From Struthidea cinerea (lineage: Eukaryota > Chordata > Aves > Passeriformes > Corcoracidae), in the NCBI GenBank assembly GCA_013397865.1, contig VZTI01000620.1:283776-347775 (forward strand): 64,000 bases of DNA. The letters run 5' to 3'. This document shows, piece after piece, positions 12,653 through 26,500 of the stretch (its first letter is position 1; every line of letters starts with the position of its first letter). Below the pieces are notes generated by a model. That model worked only from the letters and a program-made list of their open reading frames with translations. It ran no database searches and had not been told where the DNA came from. The position numbers and the translations under genes are program-made.

Positions 12653-15569
12653 CTAAAAACAGATACATAAGCTTAATATACAGCTATTTTTTTCAGCTAA
12701 TTAAAAAAAGCCCAAACAGATTAAAATTCAGGAGAAACCTAATGAGTTCAACACAGAGAGTTCTTTAATTAGATCATATTTTTCCTCTAACACTTCTCAC
12801 TGGTATCTGAATTCAGCTACCAAATCTAATAATATTTAGAATTACTGATGCAACAAAATCCCTTCTTCATCTTTCCTAAATTTTAGCAATAAAATTTGTT
12901 TGTTGCTTGTGGTTTTTGTTAGCTTTCTTTTATCAAAATACAACTCAAACATTTTTCCACTTATAAGAGTAAGCTTTAATTTCATTTCAATATTACAGTA
13001 TTTTCTTTTTAGCCATTTTGAAGGGCAAAGTAACAGAAATACTATATACTAATTTTAAAAAGGAAAATCTTTCCAATCTAGTTATGAAAACTGAGGAGTA
13101 AATATAGACACATTCCTATGAGCCTGGCAAAGAGATATTCACGGAATATTCAATATATTGTTTTGATATACAATCAAGGGTTGTCATGACTTAAAATTGC
13201 TTGCTGCTAGGTGAGATATGTACAGCAATATATTTCAGTGACAGATATTGTAATACAGTTCTTTCCCACTGCAGATTTTCTTAACTATTTCTTGAGGTTT
13301 TTTGAGAAGCAGAGTGATAACAGTATTAAACCAAAGCACTGGAAGCGTATAAAAACGTGAAGAAATGCACTGTACAAACCCATGACCCACTAAGGATGAG
13401 TTCTTTTTCTAAACGATAGATAACTACGCCTATTCCATGACTTTATGGTTCCAGACTATCCCCTGTGCCAACAGAGCTTTTAAAGTGAGCATAAAACAGC
13501 TCTAGGAAAGAATCAACCACTTGAAAAGGTACACCTGCCACAATCCCTTTTCCAACAGTTCTTGCCAGCTGCTAACATAGCAAAGGAAACAGAGCATGGA
13601 TTCAGAAAAAAATTTAATAGTGTGGATGTAATCTGGAAGTACCTCTGTCCAGCTGTAACTGTAGTCCGTGGGAGCTACTGCAATTTAAAGGAGCTATTAT
13701 ACACTTCTAGAACAAAACTGCAAAACCATACTGAGAATGTCCAGATGTGCTCTCTGTCACCTCTGCATATATTCCCTAAGCCCCCAGTCAGCTGAGCCCA
13801 AAGTTTTGCCAGTTAAAACAAACCTTTATCTTATTATTTGGAAATTCTGCACTTGAAAAATACCAGAAATGTTGTCTGGTATGAAAAAAAAGATGAGCTC
13901 TATTCTCATCTGCAGTTTAAGAATGCATAATTTCTACAAAATCCCACAGAAAAAAAAAAATTACTAGAGTTGTAACAGTACTCAATTTTATAAAACAGTA
14001 TTATTTGAATCTGTATCACTCAATGATACCTGACATTATTGTGGTCTTTGGAAAAATCATTGCAAGCAAATTGAATACAACTCTGAATTGTTGGGGAAGA
14101 TGAAACAGGAAAGCCTTATAAATATGATTGCCTGGCAAAAGATGCTGAGAATATGGAAACTATAAGCGAGATTGAAATGAAAGCAAGCTTTGAGATACCA
14201 AGCCTTAGTTACTGAACACCTGGAAAACAATGGTATAGCTGGCAGAAGGTAATCCCCTTTTGATTGAACAATACCCTCTGCTTGCAGACAGGTCCAAGGG
14301 TCAGAGCAGACCCTACCAGCTTGGCAGAAGGGCTCCAAAGAGTAGTTTTTAGGGCTTAAAATGTAACACAGTGTGGTAATGTAATGATTCTTATAGGCTG
14401 TATGTAAATGCTATAAGATTTGTATCTTGTACTAGATTGGTTAATGAAAATTAGAATATTCAGCACAGAAGGAGATTTATAGTATTGTAAATGAGAACCT
14501 CTAACTTCTCATCTTCATCCATCTCTTCTCCTCTCCTCTCTTGTGCACTTACTCTCTGGTGCACCTTACTCTCTTACGCTGTTACTCTCTTGCTTCTCTT
14601 GCTCTCTTTTGCTTTCCTGCCCTGTTTCGAGCTGCGGCTGGCAGCTCCGAGCAGGGCCCCTGCAACCACGCCCTTTGCAATAAACCACATGCTCTAAGAC
14701 CTATCTTCAGGGATCTCTCGTCTCTAGCCCTCCCGACCGTCCAAACCACCAGAAGATCCTCCATGAATGGATTTTGACTGACCAAAACTGGTCAGGTGTC
14801 CCTGCCCTCCTCTTAAATCACCACCCCACCCTCCTCCCCATCCGCATATTTTTGCCAGTCAGTTGAGATAACTGAAAAACAGGGCATTGTTTTTCAATCA
14901 GCCCTTTGACTAAATAATGCTTTGGTAAACAAATTCCAGGAAAATAAGCTTTGCAATTCCACACCGTTCAATTACTTGCTGAACTGTTTTAGCTGAAACT
15001 AAGACCAAGAGGTCATCTGTCTTTTCATAGCTAATTATCATACCTGCATGGTTTCACTGGGATTTCCAACATAATGAAATTTTTTTAATTTAAAACCTCT
15101 CCATACTCATTAAGTAGATGGTGGTTAAGTAATGGAAGATTATGAAGGTAAATGGATTTAAGTGAAGAAAGTTAAAGGGTTCTCCACCTGGTTTTAGTTA
15201 TGTTTTTACAGTTTTGTTCCTTCTCAGAAAAAAAAATGAAATTGTGCTATTCCTTTTACAGAACTTAAAAATTTACAAAACTAACTATTAATCTGAAGTT
15301 TTCAAGGGGGGCTTCTAACATTAAGTAAGTTTCTAAAGTATTGTTAACGAAATTATTCTATGGCCTGTCAATAATGCTTTTCCCCTCAGAGGAAAGCTGC
15401 TGTTAGGGATACAATACATTTAAAGATGGAAATTTTCTTAATTCCATTTATTAACTTCTGTGGGGTTTTTTAGGGCAATATTTTCATCAAGTGACTTAGG
15501 TATCAATGAAAGTAGCTCATTTATTAGTAAAAGAGCTACAATTACAAGTATCAAAACTCTACAACCTAC
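12653..15569 (-). other. Intron between exons C and D (2.9 kb)
   Basis: Holds the LTR-like segment at about 14340-14830. The remainder (12653-14340 and 14830-15569) is AT-rich with no recognisable feature. Confidence 0.8.
14340..14830 (+). mobile_element. Probable LTR retroelement remnant
   Basis: A compositionally distinct block with LTR-like order: an AT-rich beginning containing tgtaacacagtgtgg, a pyrimidine-rich stretch (14505-14630) with several ttactctct repeats, a GC-rich segment, an AATAAA at 14679-14684, and a C-rich end. I could not find a target-site duplication or exact ends. It resembles LTRs common in songbird genomes, but that is from general familiarity, not a match I can verify. 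Confidence 0.6.
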
Positions 15570-15745
15570 CTTCCATCAAAAGAGCCAAGAGCAGCTGGGG
15601 AAAACTGTAGATGATATGAAAATGTTTGTTTGGGCCTGAGAATAAAAGAGTTTTCTCCAAAAAGGGATGGATGGTCCAGCAGCACACTCATCTTGACAAC
15701 ATTTTTGGTAGGATTAGTGATGGGAATATTAATTCCAACAGTATC
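15570..15745 (-). CDS. CFAP47: CFAP47-like gene, internal exon C (core of Ig-like unit 1)
   Basis: The largest exon in the window, 176 bases. The acceptor is attctttctag and the donor gtaggt. It begins in phase 0 with Asp-Thr-Val-Gly and gives 58 codons plus two bases. The peptide carries INIPITNPT, a run of alternating hydrophobics (VVKMSVLLD), then FILRPKQTF and LQFSPAALG. This order (Asn-Pro-Thr strand, then Phe-x-Leu-x-Pro, then a Phe-x-Pro near the end) is the usual layout of MSP/ASPM-SPD2-Hydin Ig-like domains in axonemal proteins. In CFAP47 such domains are thought to help assemble or anchor central-apparatus parts of motile cilia and sperm flagella; that role is family knowledge. HYDIN and CFAP65 are alternatives with related folds, but the Cys/Asn-Pro-Thr repeat pattern suits CFAP47 best in my judgement. 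Confidence 0.87.
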
Positions 15746-18700
15746 CTAGAAAGAATAAAAAAAACCCAAAATCACAAAATTAATTATGAACGAATACATG
15801 TAAAAGATATTTCTCAAACAAGTGTAAGGTACTTACTCATTGTTTACACTTCTGCAAACTCAGGCTGCACCTTTGTTTGATGTGTGAACTAACCCAAAAA
15901 AAGCCAAGTTGCAGCAAGAAACATTTCAGACAACCTTCAAATTGTAAACTCTTTAATTCCATAAATATGGAAAAGTTCAAATCTTCCTGGCTGGTCTGTG
16001 TTCTACCAGGCTACTTCACTTTTCAAGATATGGCCAAGGCTTGCCAAAATACACCTTTCAAACCAGTCTTCTGTAATCCCAAGCAGGCAAAAACTCCAAG
16101 CTCTCTCCCAACAGTCAAGCAGAGGCAACTGGAAATGTCCACTTCACAAGCTGACAGACAATTAGGATGAATTCTGCTGGATCTGTTCCCTTAATTTGTA
16201 AGTTACATCATAATACTTGACATTAGAACACCACTACCACAATAAATATTCCCTCTCTCATTCCATTAGGCCATTTCCATCACTAGTGACCCCCATATCT
16301 TTGTTTAAAGTCTATGAGTACTTCAGGGAATAGCCATCTTTCCATGATCACCTGGAATACATTGATACTATTAAAGATGCGTAAAAAATTCCAGTTGCTG
16401 TAACAAAACAGAGGCAAACTATGGCCTCATTAGATAAATACACATAATTTACACACGGAACACCTGTAGGATGAGCAGGAATTGGGCAGAGGCAGCTCAC
16501 TCTGCACAGCTCCTACATTTCAGCAGAGTTCCCTTCACTGTAAGGTTAGAAATGGTGTAAATATGTGCTCTGGGTGTATAAATATCAATAAACTGTATGA
16601 AACAAAGCACTTTAAACAGACCAGAAGAAATATACTTATGAAGGAAGTCCACTGTGACAATCCAGGAGGCGTACTTGGAGTTTAAAATACGTATGTTCTA
16701 TTCAGATATATTCATCTACAGAAAATACACAAAATCCGAAAAATAAAGGTATGTATTTATTTCTCTCTACATTTGTGTACGTGTACTCTGTATATTTGTG
16801 TCTACCCCAGTTCTGGTCTCTTTCCTTTGCTCTAACAAAGCAGTTTATTTTAAAATGGATGTTGTTTTAGTTTGGTTTTTTTTTTAACTTATAGCGATTT
16901 GTTTCTCACAGCAAAATTATTCCATGTACTTTTTTGTAAAAAGTAAATAATTCAAATTGCAATATGAAAGGAGAAAAAGATAAAATGTCTATTAAAATTA
17001 ATAACACACTAAAAAATGAATATGAAATACTTTTATGACCCCACATAGAGCTGCCTCATACTGCTTGCAGCCTGCCTATGATTTGGTAAATTTCTATATA
17101 TTTACCTTTATAGACAATGACTACTGGAATATGCATAAAACACATTTATTGTTCTACAGATGGCAAGATTACACCAACAATTTAAATCATTTAAGTGCCT
17201 TGCATCAGTAAAATGGAATTTAAATTTGCCATAAAATATTTTAAAGCTCAGATTAATAGTTTTTACTGGTGTAAACAAGTTTCTAAATCTATCTACAATT
17301 TTATTGTCAAAGGCTTCTTAACAATTTTATAGTAAAACATCTACATGCTGTGTTGAAGAAATACTTTTACAGTAAAAAGGAAATACGGGACAGCTGATTT
17401 AGGAAAAAAGCAGCAACTATAAAAAAATCTTTTTAATCTTGTACACAAAGGAAATTTTACATTGCCAGTGTTATCATAAAACACAGTTCTCTTGCCAGTA
17501 TAAAATGAATGCTTAAGATTATGAATTTCCCTGGAATTTCCCAGGAAATTTGCCTGGAATTGCCATACACATTTCAATGATCTGCTACTTCATAGATGGA
17601 AATAAGAGCAGATGTATATTTATCAGCAGAATATATATATAATTTTTACAGGTTTTTTAGCATTTCTAGGCCTTACTGGATTGTTATGGAGGCATAGAAC
17701 TAGGATAAATAACAAAATGCCCATGCAATTGCTAAGAATATTATTTTTCTTGAAAGTACCATTTTATCAGACAGAATGTGAAAGAGGAACATCACAGGCA
17801 ATTTCCAGACACATTTATAGTCATTAATTTAGTTCCACATTTCAGTGTTGAGTATTTGATAAACATTTTGACAGAGGAGAGACGTAAAAGTTGAAAAAAG
17901 AAGAAAATTAATCTCTTTCCTCAAACATTTCGTATATCAAGGCTGCCAGTCCCCAAAATAGAGCCACTTTTGTGCAGTATGTCATGCTATTATTCCTTTA
18001 GAACTTTCAGTGACCCACTTCTTGTCCAGTGCAGGTCATTTAAAATAATCTCACATGAGTTAAAATTAAATAAAATGAAATGTATATATGAGATAATATT
18101 TATTCTCTATGGAATTTGAAAAAAAAAATCGACTGCTAACACTCAATCCTGCATTAATAGCCTAAATCTATTAATTAGAAGTTTAATACTCTGTAAACCA
18201 GACTCTGTTTCAAAATATGCTCACAGTCATCAATTGCTCCTTTGTGATATTATACTTGTCTGCTGAAATATTTTCCTGATACATTTTATGCCAAAGACTC
18301 TCTCATCATTCCTTTCTCTATTTCCTTCTTTGAGCAACTGGATCTAATTTATTTAAGTGCATAATATGCAATTTTACCTGTATTAATGTTTACACTGCAC
18401 TGAACTATCAACTAATCCTCTTCTAAGTTCAACAAGGAAACTTGCAGGAAGATGGACACATTCTACAATTACTGTGCATATCATCTTCAGTAATAATCCT
18501 ATTCTCACCATCAGCAGGTGTCAATAAAAGCAATACCTGGCCAAAGTGTCTAAGAGACTGACTACAATTCTTATTCTTTAGAAGAATTGTTTTCAATTAA
18601 AATCCAGTTTCATTAAGGAGATGACATTCATTCCATACTGTTTGCAGCTTTTTCAATCCATAGACCTCGAGGTGAAAGCATTTGTGTTTGCTCCTGAGTT

Positions 18701-19441
18701 TGCCAGGCTATGGCAATAGAAGCAAGTTTTCAAGCCAAGTAAACAGTAAAAAGAAAGTTATTTTTATAGGCTTGGTGAGATAAAGGAGCAGAAATTCTTC
18801 CCTTTGTAGGTCCTTGTCCAAATCTTTGTTCTTCTCAATGGACAAGTAACAAGTGCCTTCCTTCTCTGTGCTCCACCTGATGACAAGCAGGAATGTTGCT
18901 TACTCAAGGACTGAACTTGGAATGGTGGCAATATTGTTGAAAAAATAGATCTTGGCCTTCCCTCTCCCATAGGCTCAAAAAGATCAGATCTTTCAACATC
19001 CCTATCAGTGTCAATATGCCAGTAGAAGGAGTTAGAGTTTCCTGCTGTATTCTCATTATTACTCATTTCTGTTTCTTGGAACAGAAGAGGCTCCAGTGAG
19101 TTGAGCAGTAGCAGTTGATGACAGAGTTTTAGGACCATGCTGAACACAGCTCAGCCCAGTTTGGTCAAACTACTTGTAGAAATCAGTTCTGGATCTTGAA
19201 CTGCTCGATGCAAAGTGCCTCCAAGTCACACCTCACCCCCCCTTTCTCTACACACACACTCACAACCCAGATGCACACATCCACTGGGCTTTTCTGGCAC
19301 TGATCATTCACACATGGAGCTCCTGACCTCCTCTGTCTTGAGAGGTTGAGTCCTTCAGGCTTTCGGTTCACTCCTAAGTTAATGGAGATCTTTGTAAAGT
19401 GAACCATCTCCCTCACTGTACAGGCCCCTTTTTCGGTTGGG

Positions 19442-19457
19442 TTTTTTTTTTTTTTTT
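19442..19457 (+). repeat. Poly-T run (16)
   Basis: T run within the GC-richer 18.7-19.5 kb section. A minus-strand retroposed copy would lie above it, but nothing there looks like a processed gene. Confidence 0.85.
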
Positions 19458-20742
19458 CACTCTCGAGAAGATGTAAATGAATTGCCAAGATAATCCTCTC
19501 CTTTTCATGCAGGGTTATGAGGCTGGGGAACCACAGCGTTGCCATTGTCTTGATACTGTATTTTCCCATTTTATTTGGCATATTTTGCCTTACAAAATAT
19601 CAGCTTTCAAAAAGGCACCAACTGTTCATCAGCAGTGAAGTCTATCAGAACAGCAAATTGAACTGCTTGAAATCTAGGACTAAACACCTTAAGCAAATTA
19701 TGTATTTGTACAACTTGCTTAGTAAGGAATCCATTCTTATTACTATTGCAGTACAGGAAATCAACTGGAAGGAAAAAAACTTGCACAGGATATTTAATAT
19801 CAGAAGCTAATAGGGCAGTGAGTTTCAGGTTTAAATTTACATATAAATTTACATAGAAAATTCACACTGAATTGAATTTCTTTTAGCAGTAATGTGTATT
19901 AGTGCCTAAGTAATAATGCCCTGAAACAGAATACAGCAATGATTAGTTCATAAGTTGTTACAATAATTCTAAGCTCACGGACTAAAAATTATGATACTGC
20001 TAACTTCTTAATGGGGGCTAGACATTGTACCAAGCAAAAAAACTGGGAAAACAATGTTTTGCAAGAGATGATTGCAAAAATATTTTTCTGAAATGGAAGG
20101 AAAGGAAGAGACTGAAAAAGTATTGTATTTTATGACTGAATCTATGATGTCCTCAGCTCCACCAAAAGATGCCAAAACCCACACCAAACTGATATTACAA
20201 CAAGCTATACACATATAGGAAAAGATAATTAACTAAATAATATGCACATATTTGGACTTCTATGTACAGATAGAAAAATTTGTATCAAAGAGGAGTTGAA
20301 TGCTAAGAGAAGTGCTATTTTAAGATAATTAGAAGAAGCATACCTGACAAGGGGATACAGACTGACTCAAAGTAAAATTAACATCCCAAATTCCCACAAC
20401 TGAGAAAGTAATAACTATGCTCACATCTTAATGAATACTTTTTTGAATTTGAAATCAAGGGAACCTCTGCATCCATGGAGACTGAAGCTCAATAACTCTT
20501 CATCCTCCTGAGATCACAGGCAGATTTCCTTCTCAGAACCAGCAGTGTTAGAAGAAGAAATTACCAATTACAGCTACTTTCTCCCAACGTCTATACTGAA
20601 GGTTTGCACTTCCAGTGATCAGCTCAGTTGCCTAAATCACCTCATACAGCAACCTGGCTTATAAAGTTCAATTGGTTTTGAGAGCCCTACTAAGAAAATG
20701 TAAAAGTTAATCTTTTCCATTACCAGAATCAATGGGGAAGGA

Positions 20743-21346
20743 GATCATAGCATCATAGAATGTTTGGGTTGGAAGAGACTTTAAAAATCATCTCATTCCA
20801 TGGGCAGGAACACGTGCCACTAAACCAGATGCTCCACTCATCCTGGCCTTGAACACTTCCAGGGATGGGGCATCCACAGCTTCCCCGGGCAGCCTGTGCC
20901 AGGGCCTCAGCACCCCCACAGTAAGAAACTTCTGCCTAATATCCAATCTAACCCTGCTCTCTTTGAGTTTGAGGCCATTTTCCCTTGTCCTGTCACTGCA
21001 TGCTCCTGTAGAAAGTTTCTTTCTGTCTTTCCTGGAGGCTCCCTTCAGGTACCAAAAGGCCACAATTAGGTCACCACAATTAGGTCACCCCAAAGCCTTC
21101 TCCTCTCCAGCCGGAACAATCCCAATTCTCTCAGCCTTTCCTCATAGCAGAGGTGCTCCATCCCCCTGATTATCTTGGTGCCTCCTCTAGACTCTCTCCG
21201 AGGTCCTTCCTGTGCTGGGACCCCAGAGCTGGACTCAGCACTGCAGGGGGTGTCTCAGCAAAGCAGAGCAGAGGGGCTGAACCCCCTCCCTCACCTGCTG
21301 CCCACACTGCTGTTGATGCAGCCCAGGACACATTTGGCTTTCTGGA
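20743..21346 (-). mobile_element. CR1 LINE fragment, minus orientation
   Basis: About 600 bases beginning (low coordinate) with the inverted CR1 tail atcatagaatgtttgggttg and passing through catccacagcttccccgg, gtgccagggcctcagc, tcctctccagccggaac and agctggactcagcactgc. It is 5'-truncated near gcccaggacacatttggc. It contains a perfect 14-base tandem duplication at 21061-21088 (unit cacaattaggtcac), absent from the other copies here. Confidence 0.92.
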
Positions 21347-23104
21347 CTGAAGAAAGATGGACTGCTTCTCATATATGACACTGAATTAATGTAACAAAGG
21401 GCCAAATTAATCTTCAAAGGATTTTACAGGAAAATCATTTACACTTACTTTGTCATCAACATTTTTGGAAAGCATGACTCAGCAAGTGACAGATTTCAAT
21501 ACAGCTCCTATTCATCATTTTTATGGGTCACTTTGCTGTGCAGATACATGCATATAATACATGAGGTGCCCATGATGGAAAACAGTTCGAATCAAATCAA
21601 TAGATGTATTTACAGTCCTTGAGCAATAGGAGTGTTTTAGGTGATGCAAATCCAGGCTGCATCTGTCAAAAATAGACATTTCTCTTTTTTTCAGATTGTC
21701 CTTTCTCGTTCCGAGACTGTCATATCCACAACACCAGAACAAAATACTTAAGGTCAGTATCACTCAATAAAAAGCACTAGAAAGTGCAATATTTCCAAGT
21801 GAGAAATGTACTGTTCTTAGATAATGAAGTCATGAGAGATATCAGTGACTACTGCAATTTCAAAAAGTCAGTTATGTCTCATGGAGTTGTAATATGCAAA
21901 CTCTTCTGCAGGCATGTCATCACACTGAGATACCGGCCCAAAATCAGCCTCAAAATAGCAACAATCGCCATTTGTGACCCTTCCTTTCAGGGAAGTTAAG
22001 TAGATGCAAAATTTAGGATACTTTCAACTTCCAAATAACTTCTGATATATCAGGTAGACAGTTAACAAAACCTGTCTTTTTCAATCATTTCTCTCTGATC
22101 TAGACTAAATCTTACTCTCAGAGATCTTAGTGAATGTAGTTCAGGTTAAATATTTAAGTAAATCTGTGCCATTCCCTTCTTTACCAAAGAAGTGCACGAT
22201 TATCCCTGGACTCTGAATGTGTACAGCACTGCAAGGTTCGGTTCCTGAATTAATTGTATCTGCCCATATAATGCTACAACAGTTAGCTGTAATTATTTTC
22301 TGCTGGTCTCACTGATTTGTTTTCAAGTGCTACATAAAGTCACAATGATGCCATAAATTCACAAATCCAATAGACTAGAACATACTTTGGGAGGCTTGGT
22401 GAGTGCTGATGATTTCTGCATATTCATAATGAAGTCAGTAACTGAAAACACAGCATTACTTCCAGGAATTTATTCTAACATAATTGAATTAGCCTATTAG
22501 TTTAATACTGGATTAATATTTAGATCCAACTGCCCTGGACTGAAAATTTGATGTGATGAGGTTCAGTATCTCCTAGATACTAGACACTTGGGTTTTTTTA
22601 ATCCAACTTTTATTTTTGCCATATCTCTGCAGTCTCAGGAGCCAGACAGTGTTATAATATGAAGAGAACATCTTAAATGTTCATAGCTTCTCCGAGAACA
22701 GAATTATATCTAAATCCAAAGGAACAATCTCTACAAGAGTTATCGCATTCTATTCCTTACTATGACTTACAAGATCAGATAAACTTTGAAAACAGCCTCA
22801 TTGTTAGTTGTTGCTCCAAGAAAAGTTAACTTTTAAGCCCTTGAGGTTTGCTCACAGATTACTGTCTCAGATGAAACAATAAATGCTGCATTACAAATAT
22901 TGACTTCTATGTGTGGCTTGCTAGAGGCATCTGCAGTCTGTCCCACACATTCCCTTAGCAGTTACCCTACAAAAGTAATGCAAGCAAGCTCACTATCATC
23001 ACAAACAGTGTTTTTAAAAAATATTAACATCAATCTATATATATTTTTATTGACTGGTATCTGTTACTAGAACCTCTTAAAAAGCAAAAATTAGAGCAGT
23101 CTGA

Positions 23105-23534
23105 ACCCAGGCCTGCAGTAATGACGCATGGGCAAGGACCTTGCTTATCAGGTGGAAAAATGCAAAGCCGTTTATTGCACAGTCAGAATTCCTTAAATCC
23201 CAGCACCCAACAGGATATAACATCATATAAACAGGAAAGGTGTTCACCACAGTGTCCCCCAATCACCTGGGGTATTACACAGATTTTACCTATTATGGGA
23301 ATAGGCAAACAATGCCCTATAAGGCCACAAACTACAATTAACACTTCTCACAGGCCCAGTCTGTCCATAAACACACAATCCTCTCTCAGTCCATCCCCGG
23401 TGACCTGGATGCACTCCCAGGGTCACCTCCAGGCCCAGGAGAGAGACCCTCTCTCTGATCCTCAGGGGCCCATCTCTCTTCCAGCACATAGTGCACCCCA
23501 ACACAGGCCCACACTTGCATTTCCCTGGCTCTGT
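23105..23534 (-). mobile_element. Probable LTR or other retroelement, ends uncertain
   Basis: 430 bases lying between two copies of the 9-mer gcagtctga (23096-23104 and 23535-23543). On the minus strand an AATAAA occurs at 23176-23171, followed by a GC-moderate tail of about 70 bases, as in R-U5 of an LTR. The block is richer in C on the plus strand than its surroundings and is open in one frame for 140 codons, which I take as a by-product of composition. Canonical TG...CA ends cannot be assigned at both sides at once. Confidence 0.5.
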
Positions 23535-26500
23535 GCAGTCTGACTGTCGCTGTCAACCAGAAAGAAGCCTCTCCATCTGTGTGGGGGAGATGGTGAAGAA
23601 AGTGTTTATTAGAGAATCATGAATCTATGAATCATGGAGTGAGAGTATGAAGACCTTTCTATACTGATTTCTCCACATTTCTGGCTGCTCAGTTATGACC
23701 ACCTGGCAGATCACCTTGTAAGGGAAAGAATTGCTACTACAATCACCTGAAATGTACTTTTTTTTTGGCATATCCACATATTTGGACATGACCCATTATT
23801 TCATCCTCTAACTTTTATACACTAAAAGCTATCTCCTGAGGTTTCAATTTCAAAACTTGGGTAAGTAGCAAAGAAGTGTTTTTGAATTTTTATATTCATC
23901 CTACAGTCACATTCTGCTGTGTAGGGCTCACACAGAACAGACCTGCTGCATTCATTTTTCTAGGCTGCCAAAACCAAAGATTTGGAGGTTGGAACCAGTA
24001 GTGGGAATACCCTTCCTACACTTAGATCTGTATGTAAACAGCAACACTGTGCCAGTGACCTTTTAAAAGCACCATAAAAAGCTCAGAAGCCGTGTGAGAG
24101 TGGTCTGGGAGCCTTTACAAACAGCAACAGCAGCACAAGTTTCAACTCACAAGAACAAGTCTTGCGGAAGTGGAGCGGGCAACATGTTTCAGAGACACAT
24201 TACCAACTTTGGGGTACTCATATGGTTCTAAAGGACTAGAGAGAGAGAGAGAAAAAATAGACAGATTTGGCAGAGGAAAGACAAAACTATTGTCTCCACA
24301 CTTATGTGGAAACCAAACTCAATCCAACCCAGGCATTTGGTTTTATTAAAGCAGAAACTAATAATTCACTGTTCAAAACAGACTTTCCCCTCTGGCTTAT
24401 CTCCTGCTGTACAGATCCTGCTTGGAGCTCACATATTAGATATTTCCTCTCAAGACAGAAAATACTACTTTTCAAATATATGGATGGATTAAAAATTCTC
24501 TTGACTCAGTGAACCAGGGATAAACACTTAGAATTTTCTCCATGGAATAGACAACTGCTAATGAGTAAGTGCTTAAAGCAGTAACTAACAGTCTTTTATA
24601 CACTTTACATCAAAACTTAAGAATCTCCTTCCTTCTTGACCTCTACATTCAACCTGAATATTTGAAGGCAAATATTTCGAATATTTACAAGGCCAAGTAA
24701 CTTTTGCAGTTCATTTTTCTGAACAATCTGATATACTGAACCTGAATTTATCAGCCTAAGTTATGCCTCTGTAATACTGTCACAAATTAGGAAATACAAA
24801 TAAACACAAAAGTAAAATACAGTAACAAAAGTTTTAATTGCAAATTGTTACAATGATGTCAATGGTTGAAGATATTAATAAAAATTAATAGATAAAATTT
24901 AAAAATTTGGTTGTTTTTTCTGCATTTAGAACTAAAAACGTGCAAATGTACAAACAACTCATAATAACTGGAAGTGTTATTTAATTAATGAATGATGAAT
25001 GTTAAATAAATTTTAATTTTACTTGAAAACTTCCCACTTTCACAGATGGTTCCTCTGAACTGTTAAAATTCTTTGTAAATTATCCTTTCTAAATCCCAGA
25101 GAAATACATAAATGATTACTGAGTAAATATTCACTACCTCCTTTCCATGTGAAATGAGTGGTGCTAATTTTTACTCCCCATCTCTCTCAAACAGCTTTAG
25201 CTGGAATTCGTTCAGTAGAAATACTTGCTGCAGGGAATCAATTTTATGCCCTTCAGGTTAGTTACTTTTATACAAATAGGTCTGCAGGTTCAACTAAGGT
25301 AGTCTCTATGATCAGAGACTTCAGCTTTTCTTTAGTCTTCGAAGAGTTCAGTTACAATGATTTTCATCTACCTTTACACCAGGAATTCAAATCAAGCAGC
25401 AAATTCAATTCTAAAATGCTGAACAGTCTTCAGACAGTAATAGACACTGGGCCCTCCCTCCTACTGAGGGTGATGATTTAAGCAAGTGCCAGAGATTGTC
25501 ACATTTACATAGTCATTCCTTATTCTGATTTAAATAGAAGAGGAAAAATCTGCATTACTTTTTCTATAGGCCAAACCATCTAAAATAGATCGGGCTGTAG
25601 CCTAAAGTGAAAACATCCACTAAAACTGACTGTGTAACTTAAACCAAGTAATTCCTGAGTTAATGGCATTTTTCAAACTTCAGCACAGCATCTGTTTTCA
25701 AATCAAATCCTCAATCAACTAGCTTTACATACTGACTTGAAGTTCCTGATTCAGATGTTGAGAGTACTTGTATGTGTGGATTAATTTGTTGCTCATTGTA
25801 ATGATTTAATTTAATTGTTATCTGCTGTTTCAGAAGCTGCACATACTGTGCATAGAAATCCAGTAGAAAATAACAACTAGCTGCTTTAACCCATGTTCTA
25901 GAGGTGCAGAGCTATACAATTTTATTTGAATTTCACTCCAGAACTTTTAAACAGTATTCTGATCATGGGAACACAGCAATACAATTTGGAGAAGCAGGGA
26001 TATTCACAAATTTTGTGGGAGTAGTAGTGCCCCTGCCAAAACAGTCTTAAAGACAGAGCTTCCTGTTATACAGATGTACAACCTTCACAGGAATTGAATG
26101 AATAATAAAGATCCCTTCTTTCTATTCCTTCATCTTACACAAGGAAAACAGAGAGTTCTCACCAAGTCATATTAATCACTGAGGGAAAGAACAGTGCAGT
26201 AGCACCAGTCTTCTTGGCAGCTCTGAAAAATTGCAGGACAGGTTTAAAGGTTAGACTTCTGCAGAAAAATTTACAGAACATCACTTGTAAGAGCCTGCAA
26301 ACATAGTTGGAAAATTTATACTTAACTACGTCTTTTGGAGAAATTCTTACTGTTCACTTTCAGGTTCCTCTCATTGTTATTCAAAAAAAAAACAACCAAC
26401 AAACACAAACATAAAAAAAAACCCCACCCAACTTTAAGAGTGTACATACAACCATGTTTTATCTTAAGCCAAAAATCTAGCATAAGTTCCTAGCGCTGAT

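Noticed and set aside
18764..19581. Two adjacent minus-strand open frames of 127 and 132 codons in a GC-richer section
   Set aside because: No recognisable motif, no splice or start context, in different frames, and one includes a Lys run from the T tract at 19442. They look like chance open frames.
23121..23543. 140-codon plus-strand open frame, Pro/Ser/Gln-rich
   Set aside because: It lies within the probable retroelement block and is explained by its base composition; no domain is visible.
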